A stretch of 64,000 nt of DNA from Roseimicrobium gellanilyticum (lineage in GTDB: Bacteria > Verrucomicrobiota > Verrucomicrobiia > Verrucomicrobiales > Verrucomicrobiaceae). A model generated the notes under the pieces. It saw only the letters and a program-made list of their open reading frames with translations. It made no database searches and had not been told where the DNA came from. The stretch is from positions 372,001 through 436,000 of the forward strand of contig NZ_QNRR01000001.1 in assembly GCF_003315205.1 (NCBI RefSeq). The letters are read 5' to 3'. The translations under genes were made by a program, and so were the position numbers. Positions 1-9,169 of this stretch are shown in pieces; the stretch's first letter is position 1, and the number at the start of each line of letters is the position of its first letter.

Positions 1-174
1 AGGAATGAACCCATAGCGAATACCCACCAACATGGAGGGAATGAGCCACGGAGTAGGATTCAGGCCCAGCCATCCGGGATCGTTCTGGCCCAGCAGGTGA
101 TTGGCACCAGCCAGCAGCAACGTGAGCACGATGAAGTCTCGCGCGGCTTTGCCTGTGCTGCCAGTGGCGTCCAC
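1..174 (-). CDS. pelD: PelD-like membrane protein, N-terminal fragment (cut by window edge)
   Basis: I see 58 codons open to the window edge, beginning with a GTG 57 bases after the stop of the GH114 gene. The frame is open back to that stop but contains no ATG, GTG or TTG before this GTG. The peptide has a hydrophobic helix (residues about 14-27) followed by a Trp/Pro-rich turn and a second hydrophobic stretch ending in GIRYGF. This is the layout I associate with the N-terminal membrane segments of PelD, the c-di-GMP receptor of the Pel exopolysaccharide synthase. The PelA- and PelB-like genes directly upstream support the reading. The cytoplasmic GAF and degenerate GGDEF domains that would prove it lie outside the window. 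No Shine-Dalgarno sequence is visible. Confidence 0.5.
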   Translation of the reverse strand, partial: MDATGSTGKAARDFIVLTLLLAGANHLLGQNDPGWLGLNPTPWLIPSMLVGIRYGFIP

Positions 175-231
175 TTGGGTGGGTGGGAGTTGAGAGAGGG
201 AAGTGATGAGCTGACGTGGGTGAAATTGCGA

Positions 232-1164
232 CTACTGGCAGACTTCCTCCTCAGATGAAGAAGGCTGCTCGTCTGGCTGGAAATGCGGGATGCCCTGCAG
301 ATCCGGCGTGCCAACAAAGGGGATGCAGCCCTGCGCCTCGATGCGCCGCGCCGTCGTGCGGGCCAGAGAGGCGTTGTTGGGCGCCACGTAGTCCACCACA
401 AACACGGGAAGCCCCAGCCGCTGGATGCGAGCCACGTGGGAGAGCAACCATTTGGCATCATCAGGGGAGACTGCCCGGTATTGCTGGCGGTAACCATCCC
501 ATGTCTGATAAAGGCTCTCGACCAGCACTGCGTCTGCATCTCGAGCGACGTCGGGCAGGAGATCAAAACCGCGATTGAGGATCAAGCGAGTGTAGGGGTG
601 TTTCACCTTGAGCTGTTGGATGGCGTGTACCAAGGCGCTCCGGCATGACTCTGCTTTCTCCGGATGAGCGGTGCTGATGAGTTGGGCACTGTCCAGCGTA
701 TCGAGGAAGAGACCATCAAAGCCTCGCTGGATGGCCGGCTGTGTCAGATCCTCCAGCACCCACGGGAGCCACTGGGGATGGGTGATATCGAGCACAGAGG
801 AGCTCCAGTTGGGATTGTCCCCAATGATGGGAATGCCGCGTCTTTTCGCAGCCAGCGCTTCGCGACTACCGGGTTGCACCTCCACCATGGAGGCATAGGC
901 CAGCACACTACGTCCACCTCCCTTTAGCTGTGGCAGATCGACCTTGGCGGTGACAGCGATGATGCAGAGATCATGACTGCGCAGAACGGCGCTGTCGGGG
1001 ATGAGGGAGTAGTCGATGCAGAAGCGTGTTTGCTCCGGCTTCCACACGGGCTGCGCGCGACGAATGGTCTGCTGGCCCCACACGGAAGCTCCGGTTAGTA
1101 CGGAGAGGATGCCCATGAGAAGTGAGGGGATGGTCACGAGTCGCTGAAGCTTTGAGGTGCGCAT
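232..1164 (-). CDS. Secreted GH114 / PelA-type endo-alpha-1,4-polygalactosaminidase-like hydrolase
   Basis: A 310-residue protein with an N-terminal signal-type helix (about residues 9-28) followed by a TIM-barrel hydrolase domain. The motif GFDGLFLDTLDS (148-159) is the hallmark of the GH114 family and of the N-terminal hydrolase domain of PelA, which cleaves the GalNAc/GalN-rich Pel polysaccharide; D155 is the likely catalytic acid region. A second conserved segment, DAVLVESLYQTW, follows about 75 residues later. In Pseudomonas the hydrolase and deacetylase are one PelA polypeptide; here the deacetylase is a separate gene (6107-8335). The ATG at 1164 was chosen because it precedes the signal peptide. 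Upstream in-frame codons would run into the previous gene. It lies 28 bases downstream of the beta-barrel gene in the same operon. Confidence 0.8.
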   Translation of the reverse strand: MRTSKLQRLVTIPSLLMGILSVLTGASVWGQQTIRRAQPVWKPEQTRFCIDYSLIPDSAVLRSHDLCIIAVTAKVDLPQLKGGGRSVLAYASMVEVQPGSREALAAKRRGIPIIGDNPNWSSSVLDITHPQWLPWVLEDLTQPAIQRGFDGLFLDTLDSAQLISTAHPEKAESCRSALVHAIQQLKVKHPYTRLILNRGFDLLPDVARDADAVLVESLYQTWDGYRQQYRAVSPDDAKWLLSHVARIQRLGLPVFVVDYVAPNNASLARTTARRIEAQGCIPFVGTPDLQGIPHFQPDEQPSSSEEEVCQ

Positions 1165-1192
1165 ATTCAGATCGCGTTTTTTTGGAAAATGC

Positions 1193-3946
1193 TCAGAAGT
1201 TGACCTCGGCGCCGAGAGAAGCCTGCCATGCTCCATCACTTGATGAGGAACCCACACCATCGGAGTCATGGCGGAGATCGAGGTACAGCATGGCGTGATC
1301 ATTCAGCCAGTACTCCACGCCTGCAGCCACAGTGTATTCCCAGGCCTCATCGGCGAAGTCACGATACACGCCTGCCTGGAAATAGGTGCTCCAGGTGGTA
1401 TCGATTCGCTTGCTGATGCTGAGCTGGATGCCATGGCGGTTCGTCTCGGGATCCACGAGGCTGTCGAAGATCTCGCGACCATAGTTGGCGGCGACTGCCT
1501 TGCGCAGTTCCTCCCCTGCATCAAGTGCGCGGCGAATCTGTTCAGGTGGGCCGAGCTCACGTGTCACGCTATTGGGTAGCTTGGACTCAGCATGGAACCT
1601 TGTATAGGTGCCGGAGTAGCCAATCGCGACCTCCGGGCGTTTGCGTGTTTCCGTCAGCAGAATGTAGTCGATGGAGCCACTGATGCCGTAGCTGTCGCCG
1701 AGGTCATCGCCATCCACGTGAATGCGGCTGGCGTAGGCTGAGCCGTTGTAGCGCACGCGAGGATGCAAGTATCCCTCCATGGCAAACTCCAGGCGGTCTT
1801 CGCGTCCGTTGAGAAGCTGAAGAGGAAGGCCGTAATCCGCGCGTTTATTTCCTGTGTAGGTGAGGGACCACGCCACGCTCGCCCAACCGACCCCGCTATT
1901 GGGGAATCGGCCGACACGTGCACCGTAGAGGACGTCTTCTTCCGAGCCCCCAGCTGACACTTCGGCGAAGTAGCCGCCGCGGAATCTCCGCTGAACGGCG
2001 AGCTCGCCTTCCACGAAATCAGCGCTGCTGTCCCTGAGGAAATTGGTGGCGTCATCAAGGCGGACGCTATCCTGACGCGCGCTCATGATGAGACGCCACT
2101 GATTCCACCAGGCTGTGGTGTAGCTCAGCGATTGGGTGTAGCGGTTGCCTTCGCTCTCGCTCAGCACGGAGGTTTCGACGTCGAGCGTAGGCTTCAGGAG
2201 CGGAAGCAATCCACGGCGATCCCAAGTGGCGCTCCATTTCTCCTGCGGTTCGAAGCCGGGCGAGTTGATGATTTCATCATAAGCGTCCAAGGCCTCTTCC
2301 CATTCACCAAGGCGGTGATGCGCCGAGGCGATGCCACCCTGCCCGTCGAAGGCACTACTGGCGGGCTGCTGACTTTTCAGACGCTGATAGTCTGTCAGAG
2401 CTTCGCGTGCCTTGCCATGACTGAGCTTGAGGTCTGCGCCGAGCAGTTCGACTTCCGGTGAGGTGGGGACTTCTGACTTCAGCTCCGCATGGATTTGTTC
2501 TGCTGGCTTCAGGTTGCCGTTTTCGATTTCACGATAGGCACCGGCGATCTTTTTCTGCTGTTGCGCGGAAAGGAGATCCTGGGTTGCCTCGGCCCGCATC
2601 GTGGCGTCATAGCGAGAGTCGTCGATGATGGACTGGTAGGAGGCGATGGAGTTGTCGTACTCCTTGCGCTCAAGCTGCACGTCCGCCAGCGTGTCCATGC
2701 TCTTGAATACTTCCCCCTTGGAGGCCGCCTCCTGCTGCAGAGCCCGCAGTCTTTCGAGCACCTCGGTGGATTGGCCGGACTTCGCTTCAACGAGGCAGCG
2801 GAATGCGAAGACATCGGGATCTTTGGGGAATTCCCTCTCCACTTCCTCCAGGACTTCCATGGCCGTGGTGAGATCATTCTTTTTGAGAGCCGTGCTGCCC
2901 TTCTCCAGTTTCTCGTCTGTGCGGATGTTGCTGAGCATCTGCGTGGCAATCACACGGGTGGGCTCCGGGTAGGCCCCATCCTTTACCTCCTTGAAGAGGC
3001 GGCGTGCTTCGGAAAAGTTCTTCGCGCCATAGTGCGTGAAGGCGAGCTGATCAAGATAGGCAAAAGGTCCTTCGGTCTGACGGGCCTTCAGCTCTTCCAG
3101 GAAGCTGAGGGATTCGTTGAATTTCCCTGCATGGTTGAGGCTTTCCACACGGAAGGTGATGACAATCGGGTCATTGGGATGTGCTTGTAGAAGCTTGGCG
3201 GAAGAGTTCACTCCTGCCTCGGGATCTCGCAATGCTTCCGTGCGCAAGGTGGCCACTTTTTGTTGCACAGCGACTACGGCCAGGGATTTGTGCGCGTCCT
3301 GTTTGACGGTGGGTGGAGTGGAAGGGTCCTGTATCAGGTCTTGGTATACCTCGGTCGCCTTTTCATATTGTCCGGCTTCCTGATAGGCGTCGGCAAGGTC
3401 CTGCCGGTAGGGGAAGGGCTGGCTGGGGAAGTTGAGCTGGCGGAGTGCTTCGAGAAGTTTTACGGCTTCGTTCGGGCGGTCATCCTGCATGAGGGTATTC
3501 GCCTGCACGGCAGCTCCATCGGGGTCCGGTACTGGCTTGCCTGCGGAAAGCATGCGCGCAAGGGATTCCAGGTATCCTGCGGGGCGCACCTCTTCATCGG
3601 GATCGAGTGTGCTGCTGATGCGAAGGGCCTCCGCGTTCTGCGGGTCGCGTTTCAAGATCTGGCGCACCAGAATGGAGCACATCGCGTCGTTGTTCAGCTT
3701 GTCGTATACGACAACCAATTCGACAAGGCGTTCGGTGGGCAGCACCCCGAGGTGGCGAATGACCCGCAGTTCCTGCTCGGAGAAGGGGATGGGACGCTGC
3801 ACTTCCTCACTGCCACCTTTTGTCTCGTCCAGTGGGAGATCGATCAGGTCCTGACCTTCCATCGGAAGCGGCAAAAGCACCACCGCCACCAGCAGCAGAG
3901 GCAGGTAGACGAACGGTCGCAGGGGAAGCTGTGATGGAAGGTGCAT
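1193..3946 (-). CDS. pelB: PelB-like TPR protein with C-terminal outer-membrane beta-barrel
   Basis: A 917-residue protein. It starts with a signal peptide (hydrophobic residues about 10-28), continues with many degenerate tetratricopeptide-type helical repeats to about residue 600, and ends in a region of alternating hydrophobic strands with aromatic girdles. The last residue is Phe after a strand (GAEVNF), the classic beta-barrel insertion signal. This is the architecture of the periplasmic/outer-membrane half of PelB, the Pel export porin. It follows the second TPR gene with an 11-base gap and precedes the GH114 gene, so all are probably co-transcribed. PelB of Pseudomonas is about 1,190 residues with its own inner-membrane anchor; here the anchor and further repeats are in the preceding gene. 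Other polysaccharide porins (PgaA, AlgK/AlgE) are alternatives, but the neighbours favour Pel. Confidence 0.72.
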   Translation of the reverse strand: MHLPSQLPLRPFVYLPLLLVAVVLLPLPMEGQDLIDLPLDETKGGSEEVQRPIPFSEQELRVIRHLGVLPTERLVELVVVYDKLNNDAMCSILVRQILKRDPQNAEALRISSTLDPDEEVRPAGYLESLARMLSAGKPVPDPDGAAVQANTLMQDDRPNEAVKLLEALRQLNFPSQPFPYRQDLADAYQEAGQYEKATEVYQDLIQDPSTPPTVKQDAHKSLAVVAVQQKVATLRTEALRDPEAGVNSSAKLLQAHPNDPIVITFRVESLNHAGKFNESLSFLEELKARQTEGPFAYLDQLAFTHYGAKNFSEARRLFKEVKDGAYPEPTRVIATQMLSNIRTDEKLEKGSTALKKNDLTTAMEVLEEVEREFPKDPDVFAFRCLVEAKSGQSTEVLERLRALQQEAASKGEVFKSMDTLADVQLERKEYDNSIASYQSIIDDSRYDATMRAEATQDLLSAQQQKKIAGAYREIENGNLKPAEQIHAELKSEVPTSPEVELLGADLKLSHGKAREALTDYQRLKSQQPASSAFDGQGGIASAHHRLGEWEEALDAYDEIINSPGFEPQEKWSATWDRRGLLPLLKPTLDVETSVLSESEGNRYTQSLSYTTAWWNQWRLIMSARQDSVRLDDATNFLRDSSADFVEGELAVQRRFRGGYFAEVSAGGSEEDVLYGARVGRFPNSGVGWASVAWSLTYTGNKRADYGLPLQLLNGREDRLEFAMEGYLHPRVRYNGSAYASRIHVDGDDLGDSYGISGSIDYILLTETRKRPEVAIGYSGTYTRFHAESKLPNSVTRELGPPEQIRRALDAGEELRKAVAANYGREIFDSLVDPETNRHGIQLSISKRIDTTWSTYFQAGVYRDFADEAWEYTVAAGVEYWLNDHAMLYLDLRHDSDGVGSSSSDGAWQASLGAEVNF

Positions 3947-3957
3947 GGTCGCCGTCG

Positions 3958-6120
3958 TCAGTTGGCCGCCGTGTCTGGCAGATCCGAGGTGAGGAGTACA
4001 AGGGAGTGGTCGTAGGCATTCTGGGCGTCTTCGGGCCGACCGAGCTGTTCCCAGAGTTCACCGAGAAAGATCCAATCCTGCGCGGTGCAGTTCGGATTGG
4101 TCTGCACATGGGATGTCATGAGACGCGCGGCTTCATCGCTCTGGCCGGCCCAGCTCCGGGCTTCGGCGATCATGCGAATCGATGAAGGGTTCTCCTTCAC
4201 GGAGGCGAAGAGTTTTGCTGCCGCATCGGTGTCATTGATGCGTGCGTGTAGCACGGCGAGTTGCAATCGTTGCCTTGCACCCAGCGGGAACTTGCGCTCC
4301 ACGTTTTTGCCGAGGAACTCCAGGGCCTGGCCGGCATCCGTCAACACCGGGGTCAACGCAAGCAGTTGGGAGGCGGCATCATAGCTGTCCCTGAGACGTT
4401 CGTGCTGGAGTGTGGTGACCGCTTCTTCATTACGACCAGCCCGGGCGAGGGAGTCTGCGAAGCTCAGGCGGAGTTGTGCGCTCTGCGGGTGAATGCGGAG
4501 ACCATCTTCGAGAATCTGAAGTGTATCCTCAGTGCGTGATGCCTGGCGTGCGGCGTCCGCCAGATTGAGAAGAAGCTCGACGTCGGGTTTCCCGGTTTTG
4601 GCTTTGGTGAGACGCAGCGCTTCATATCTTGCTGGCTGATCGTCCAGCGACTCTGCAATCATTTCGTAGTTCTCCAGCGAGTCGAGCGTATGACCTGCGG
4701 CTGGAATGCGCTTGTAAAGATCAAGGGCCTCGGCGAGATCATGGTCGCGGACACACGCGGTGGCCAATCGCAGTATGACCGGCACATCACCTGGGAATGT
4801 CCCGAGCATGGATGCTAGTGCCCTGCGTGACCCGGGTTCGTCGCCCATGTCTTCCAACAGGCAGGCGTAGTCGAATCGCGCGTCACGGTCCCCCGGATAA
4901 GAGGCAAGCCATGCTTCGAAGCGAACTTTTGCTTCATCATCGTGCCCCAGTTCCGCAAGCTGCCGGGCATGGAGAATGGCGTACTCAGGATGATCCGGCA
5001 CATCGCCAAGGATGGAAAGCAGGTCGCAGCATTCTTCCGTTCTGCCGAGGTAGTCGGTGAGTGCGATGCAGCGGTCACGTGATGCGCCATCTCCCAACAC
5101 AGCGAGACGCAGGTGATGATCATACGCGGTGGTGAAGTCCTGGTTCCAGTCGCTCCATTGCGCCAGAGTCTTCGCCCACTTCAGGTAGTCTTGTAGATTG
5201 GAGCCGTCTGCCTGGGCCCATTTTTTGAGTTCATGCAACTTCATGCGTGCGGCGGGCATGGACTGCACGTGCCGGCGCAGCGTCGGCAGCAGTTCACCAC
5301 TGCGGCCGGATTGCAGTGCGGAGAGGTGTGCGTTGTCGATGAGTTGTGAAGGAATCGGCTCTGAAGGAGCCTGTCGCTGAATCTGAGCCATGCATAGGGA
5401 GAAAGCCTCTCCGGGGGCGCTGCTCTCCATCGCAAGGTGGAAGTTCAGCTCTTCTGCCTGCGCGACTTGCTCTGCGTTCAGTGCCTCGCGGTGTGTTGCG
5501 AGCCAGCGGTCCAGCTCCGAGCGCGCATGTTGAGGATCATTGTTCCAGCGATGGCATTCGACCATCTGCCGGATGACCTTCCAATCGGAGGCTGCGCACT
5601 GGCTTGCGAAGCGGAGGGCATCCGCGGCCAGATCCGGTCGCGCGACGGCGAGTGCATTCTGGGCGAGCATGCTGAGCAACTCCAGACGGTTGGACTCAGG
5701 GACACGTTCTACAGCAGGCAGAATGATCCCGTGAACCTCTTCGGGTGATAGCACGTCCACGTAGCGCACGGCAGCGAGCACGATGTTGTGCACATACACG
5801 TCGTATTTCAGCGTGCTTCGTGAAGCGAAGACAGTGCGAATTTGTTCGCGAGGGGTGAGGCTCAAGAGGCGGCTGAGCGCGGTCATCTGCGCGGCATCGA
5901 GTGTGCTCAGGCCCCTGATGTCACTGGAGCGCATGCCGTGGGCTTCATCCTGGAGGATGCTGACCACACGGGCATACTGCTTGTCCTTGAAGAGGCGCTC
6001 CACAAGCTCGCCTTGCTTTGGCACCATGAGCCATGATCCGCCAAGGCACACCGCCACCAGCAGCCCGACCATGGGCAGCGGCAGGATGGGGCCTTGCAGG
6101 CGTTTGTCAGCGGGCTGCAT
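3958..6120 (-). CDS. Membrane-anchored TPR protein, probable N-terminal half of PelB
   Basis: A 720-residue protein with one transmembrane helix near the N-terminus (residues about 14-34) and then almost continuous TPR-like helix pairs to the end; there is no barrel-like segment. The ATG at 6120 overlaps the stop of the deacetylase gene by 14 bases, indicating tight translational coupling; longer in-frame starts would lie wholly inside that gene. In Pel systems the periplasmic TPR scaffold of PelB binds PelA and moves the polymer to the porin. An inner-membrane-anchored TPR protein next to a TPR/barrel protein looks like PelB divided in two. That is inference from architecture and position; a generic TPR assembly protein cannot be excluded. 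Confidence 0.65.
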   Translation of the reverse strand: MQPADKRLQGPILPLPMVGLLVAVCLGGSWLMVPKQGELVERLFKDKQYARVVSILQDEAHGMRSSDIRGLSTLDAAQMTALSRLLSLTPREQIRTVFASRSTLKYDVYVHNIVLAAVRYVDVLSPEEVHGIILPAVERVPESNRLELLSMLAQNALAVARPDLAADALRFASQCAASDWKVIRQMVECHRWNNDPQHARSELDRWLATHREALNAEQVAQAEELNFHLAMESSAPGEAFSLCMAQIQRQAPSEPIPSQLIDNAHLSALQSGRSGELLPTLRRHVQSMPAARMKLHELKKWAQADGSNLQDYLKWAKTLAQWSDWNQDFTTAYDHHLRLAVLGDGASRDRCIALTDYLGRTEECCDLLSILGDVPDHPEYAILHARQLAELGHDDEAKVRFEAWLASYPGDRDARFDYACLLEDMGDEPGSRRALASMLGTFPGDVPVILRLATACVRDHDLAEALDLYKRIPAAGHTLDSLENYEMIAESLDDQPARYEALRLTKAKTGKPDVELLLNLADAARQASRTEDTLQILEDGLRIHPQSAQLRLSFADSLARAGRNEEAVTTLQHERLRDSYDAASQLLALTPVLTDAGQALEFLGKNVERKFPLGARQRLQLAVLHARINDTDAAAKLFASVKENPSSIRMIAEARSWAGQSDEAARLMTSHVQTNPNCTAQDWIFLGELWEQLGRPEDAQNAYDHSLVLLTSDLPDTAAN

Positions 6121-8335
6121 GGACGGTGGGAAGGCTGAGGCGAATACGTGCCTGAGCAGGCAGGGTGAGACGGAGGCGGCCAGCAGCATCTGTGACGTGC
6201 TGCTCATCGCGGCCATTGATGCTGAGAGTGCACGTCGACTGCTTCGCGAGCCCTGCGAAGACGAGCTCAACCGGGCGCAGATCCTTCACCTCGACATCGA
6301 GCTGAGCCGCTGAGAACTTGAGCCAGCGTACTTCGGCGGAGCTTTGCTCCAGATAGGGATGAGGCGTCGCCTTCTCTGCATTGACCAGCACCAGTTCCGT
6401 CTCCGCTTTGCCGTCGGTGTGGATGTAGATCTGGTCTTCATGCCGGGTCCAGCCAGTGATGCCTCGTGAGCGTGCGATGTCTGGCACGCCGAGTGTCGCC
6501 GGCAGACGGAAGGTGCGCAGGCTGCCGCCATTCACGAAACGCCAGTGACCCGGACCGAGAGCGATGACTCGTGTCTCCCGCGCGTCCTTGGTGAGCTTCA
6601 CAAACTCCAGCGCAGTGATGTTGTGCAGTTTCTGTTCGGCCGCCCAGTGATGAATCTTTTCCAGGGCGCGCAGGGAGCTGAGATAGGTGGCGCTGTAGAA
6701 GTGGTAGTACACATTCACCGGCTTCACACGGCGCGGTGACTCGGTGAGCTCGAAGGTGTCAATGACATCCGCGAACCCGCCGTAGAAGGGGCCGTTGAAG
6801 CCATTGGCGTACATGAACTCATTCTGATTTGAGGCATTCACCTGCAGCTCGCCATCCCACTCCATGGTGCGCGGCGCAATCCCTGCCAAGCCGGGGTACA
6901 TGCGGCTGATGATGGTGTTGCCCCCGTTCAGATTCTCGAGTCCCATCTCACGCACCGTGCGCAGCGCTGCAGGTCCGGGCCGGCAATTGCCACTCCAAAG
7001 GAAGAGTTCACAGCGTTTGCCCGGTGGCAGGAGTGTTTCGTTGATGTACTTCACCGATCCCGGGATCTCCTTCGCAAGATCCAGCGCCGGGAACTTCGGT
7101 TCCACTTTCATCGCCAGACAGGGCTCGTCATAGCGACCGGGATTGGGGTCGAGTGGTTCCCAGATGTAGGGATGGCTGTAGCTGTGCGAAGCGGCCTGTA
7201 CGTTTGGCAGGGAGAAGATCTCCTTTGCCACCTCCTGCACAAAAGGCTGTTCCTTGCTCATGCCTGCGGACTCGCCACGAAGCTCCGACTCAATGATCGA
7301 AACCGTGATGGGGAAGGGGAACACCTTCAGGATGCGATCGCGCACCAGTTCCGCACACAGCGGGTGCCCCTTGAACTGTGAGAGCGAGGCAAAGCCATCC
7401 CCATCGATGTGCGAGTAGAAGATGCGGCGCCCTTCGCGTGTGCTGGTGTCTGGCGCGGGGAAGACGCCATTGGGCTTCAGCCATTCTGCGAGCAGCCGGT
7501 ACGGGTCCGCGTAAAAGGGACTGCTGTCTGCGGACGCGCGGCGGATGAGGTAAGGCTCCAGCCACATGCCACCCCACGACGTGAGGAAGATGGGATCAAA
7601 GCGGACGCGTGTGCCCTCCACATCGCGTGCTTTCAACGAGAGGAGCACGCGTGCCGATTCTGGTGCTGCCAGATTCAGGAAGTCACTGCCGCGCGGCTCC
7701 GCCTTCGCTTCGAAGTTCGCCACACCTTCGGCGGCGGCATTGATGGCGACTTCTGAGGGATTTTCCACCTTGGCGCAGGTGCCGCGCAGGCCGAGACTAT
7801 TGGTGAGATCCTGAATAACCTCCTCGCGGGTGAAGGGAAAGCCACCGGTGAAAAGGAGGAGTGCTCCCTGCTTCCTTGCCGCGAGGAGCCAGCCTGCCAC
7901 CTCCTGCTCGCGCAAGGTAGGGATGTCCACCTCGCCGTCGATGATAACTCCGGCGAAGCGCTCCGGCAGTTGCGGGGGCAGGGGACTCTTGCCGAGGTTC
8001 AGGTACTCCACTTCATAGCCCAGCCATTCGAGGGGCGCCTGGAGCAGTTCGCCCACGACTGTATCCACCGGCCAGGTTCTCGGCTTCTCGGAATGCTCCT
8101 CGTCCCATCCATACAACACGAGAATGCGGCGGGGGATTTCCCGGGGGCCATTGGCGGCGAAGGGTTGGCGACCTTCTGGATTGCGGAGGCCCTCGGCCCA
8201 AACGGGGAGGGGAAGGATACTTAAGAAAAGCGAGAGTGCGGCCAGGCTCGATGTTCCATAGACGCGAAGTTTTTCATAGCTGGAGTGGCCCTTGCTATCC
8301 TCATACTTGCGTGAGCGTACCAAGAGAAAGGCCAT
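6107..8335 (-). CDS. pelA: PelA-like polysaccharide deacetylase (deacetylase half of PelA)
   Basis: A 742-residue exported protein that should remove acetyl groups from the Pel polymer in the periplasm. It has a hydrophobic segment at about residues 28-47 ending in VWA, and an N-terminal reductase-like domain (about 70-290). A carbohydrate esterase 4-like domain carries HIDGDGF (309-315) and SHSYSHPY (383-390), supplying the metal-binding Asp/His/His set typical of PelA. A beta-rich C-terminal region follows. The ATG at 8335 was chosen because GGAAG lies three bases upstream; a TTG 39 bases further out is possible. The N-region before the signal helix is unusually long. Unlike proteobacterial PelA, there is no GH114 domain in this chain. 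It is the first gene of the operon running to the left edge. Confidence 0.78.
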   Translation of the reverse strand: MAFLLVRSRKYEDSKGHSSYEKLRVYGTSSLAALSLFLSILPLPVWAEGLRNPEGRQPFAANGPREIPRRILVLYGWDEEHSEKPRTWPVDTVVGELLQAPLEWLGYEVEYLNLGKSPLPPQLPERFAGVIIDGEVDIPTLREQEVAGWLLAARKQGALLLFTGGFPFTREEVIQDLTNSLGLRGTCAKVENPSEVAINAAAEGVANFEAKAEPRGSDFLNLAAPESARVLLSLKARDVEGTRVRFDPIFLTSWGGMWLEPYLIRRASADSSPFYADPYRLLAEWLKPNGVFPAPDTSTREGRRIFYSHIDGDGFASLSQFKGHPLCAELVRDRILKVFPFPITVSIIESELRGESAGMSKEQPFVQEVAKEIFSLPNVQAASHSYSHPYIWEPLDPNPGRYDEPCLAMKVEPKFPALDLAKEIPGSVKYINETLLPPGKRCELFLWSGNCRPGPAALRTVREMGLENLNGGNTIISRMYPGLAGIAPRTMEWDGELQVNASNQNEFMYANGFNGPFYGGFADVIDTFELTESPRRVKPVNVYYHFYSATYLSSLRALEKIHHWAAEQKLHNITALEFVKLTKDARETRVIALGPGHWRFVNGGSLRTFRLPATLGVPDIARSRGITGWTRHEDQIYIHTDGKAETELVLVNAEKATPHPYLEQSSAEVRWLKFSAAQLDVEVKDLRPVELVFAGLAKQSTCTLSINGRDEQHVTDAAGRLRLTLPAQARIRLSLPTVHAAR

Positions 8336-8374
8336 ATGCTTCCAAGAATCTCGCAAACTTTTGACTATTCTCAA

Positions 8375-8473
8375 AAATACGACGCGATTGCAAGATAATT
8401 TTCACAAAAAGACTGAATATTGATAAACTGCACGAAGGCGGATTTTCTCCAGCCAGTCGGCGAATCGGGATGG
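8375..8473 (-). promoter_or_regulatory. AT-rich leader of the Pel-like operon
   Basis: The 99 bases between the M23 peptidase stop and the upstream end of the deacetylase frame are far more AT-rich than the surrounding 60% GC DNA, with several runs of A and T. This is the only obvious place for the promoter of the five-gene Pel-like operon. Candidate -35/-10 pairs on the minus strand (for example TTGCAA with GAATAG 17 bases later) match consensus poorly, so no exact start site is proposed. Confidence 0.35.
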
Positions 8474-9169
8474 CTAGGGAATGACGCGTTCTGGCGCCTT
8501 CTGCACCACGGAGTCACCACTCTTTCCCCGCTCTTTCTGGAACGTGGCGGGTGATACCCGGTCGAGTGGGAAGTCGGAGTAGCCTGGACCGGGATACACG
8601 GCCCGGCTCTCGCGAATTTCGAAATGCAGGTGAGCCAGGTACTTTCCTCCCGCCGTGCCTACCGTGCCGAGTGGGGTGCCTCGGGGAACGACATCGCTGT
8701 GCTTCACCTGAATCTTGTCCAAGTGGGCATACACGGCTTGGTAGACACGCCAGCCCTCCGGAGCTGCGGCGTCCGGAACACGATGGGCCAGCACCACCAT
8801 GTTTCCCCAGCCATCACTCGGCCATCCGGCGTAGATTACCTTTCCCGTGGCGGCAGCGTAGACGGGGTCTCCGAGATCTGAGTTCCATCCCCCGATGCCA
8901 TTGAGGTCGTCGCCAAGGTGGCGGGTCACGCGGAAGGGCTGGGCATTGTAAGTCAGCGCCCCTTGCTCGGCTCCCATGGGAGCCTCAAAACGGATAGCAA
9001 GAGGCAGACTCGCCATCTCGGCCGGAGAAAGGAGGAGGTAGGCCGCATCAAACGGGGGATGATGAGCCGGAGAGGCATCAGGCTGAGTGCGTTCGCAGAA
9101 GCTCAGCAAAAAAAGAGGCACGAGAGCGAAAATGGCAGTGCCCCGGAACATCAAGCAAACTGCCGTCAT
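8474..9169 (-). CDS. M23-family metallopeptidase (LytM-type)
   Basis: A 231-residue exported protein with a hydrophobic N-terminus (about residues 8-25). A possible lipobox-like Cys follows Leu-Ser-Phe, a poor match for lipidation. The C-terminal two-thirds shows the M23 zinc motifs: HLGDDLNG (H-x3-D) and, near the end, HLHFE (HxH). M23 enzymes cut peptide cross-links in peptidoglycan or act as amidase activators in the envelope. A glycine-rich strand (DPVYAAATGKVIYAG) typical of LytM domains lies between the motifs. It has two possible ATG starts (9169 or 9151), neither with a Shine-Dalgarno site; the longer is given. It is divergent from the Fur-family gene, sharing a 98-base intergenic region, and is probably a single-gene unit. 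Confidence 0.85.
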   Translation of the reverse strand: MTAVCLMFRGTAIFALVPLFLLSFCERTQPDASPAHHPPFDAAYLLLSPAEMASLPLAIRFEAPMGAEQGALTYNAQPFRVTRHLGDDLNGIGGWNSDLGDPVYAAATGKVIYAGWPSDGWGNMVVLAHRVPDAAAPEGWRVYQAVYAHLDKIQVKHSDVVPRGTPLGTVGTAGGKYLAHLHFEIRESRAVYPGPGYSDFPLDRVSPATFQKERGKSGDSVVQKAPERVIP

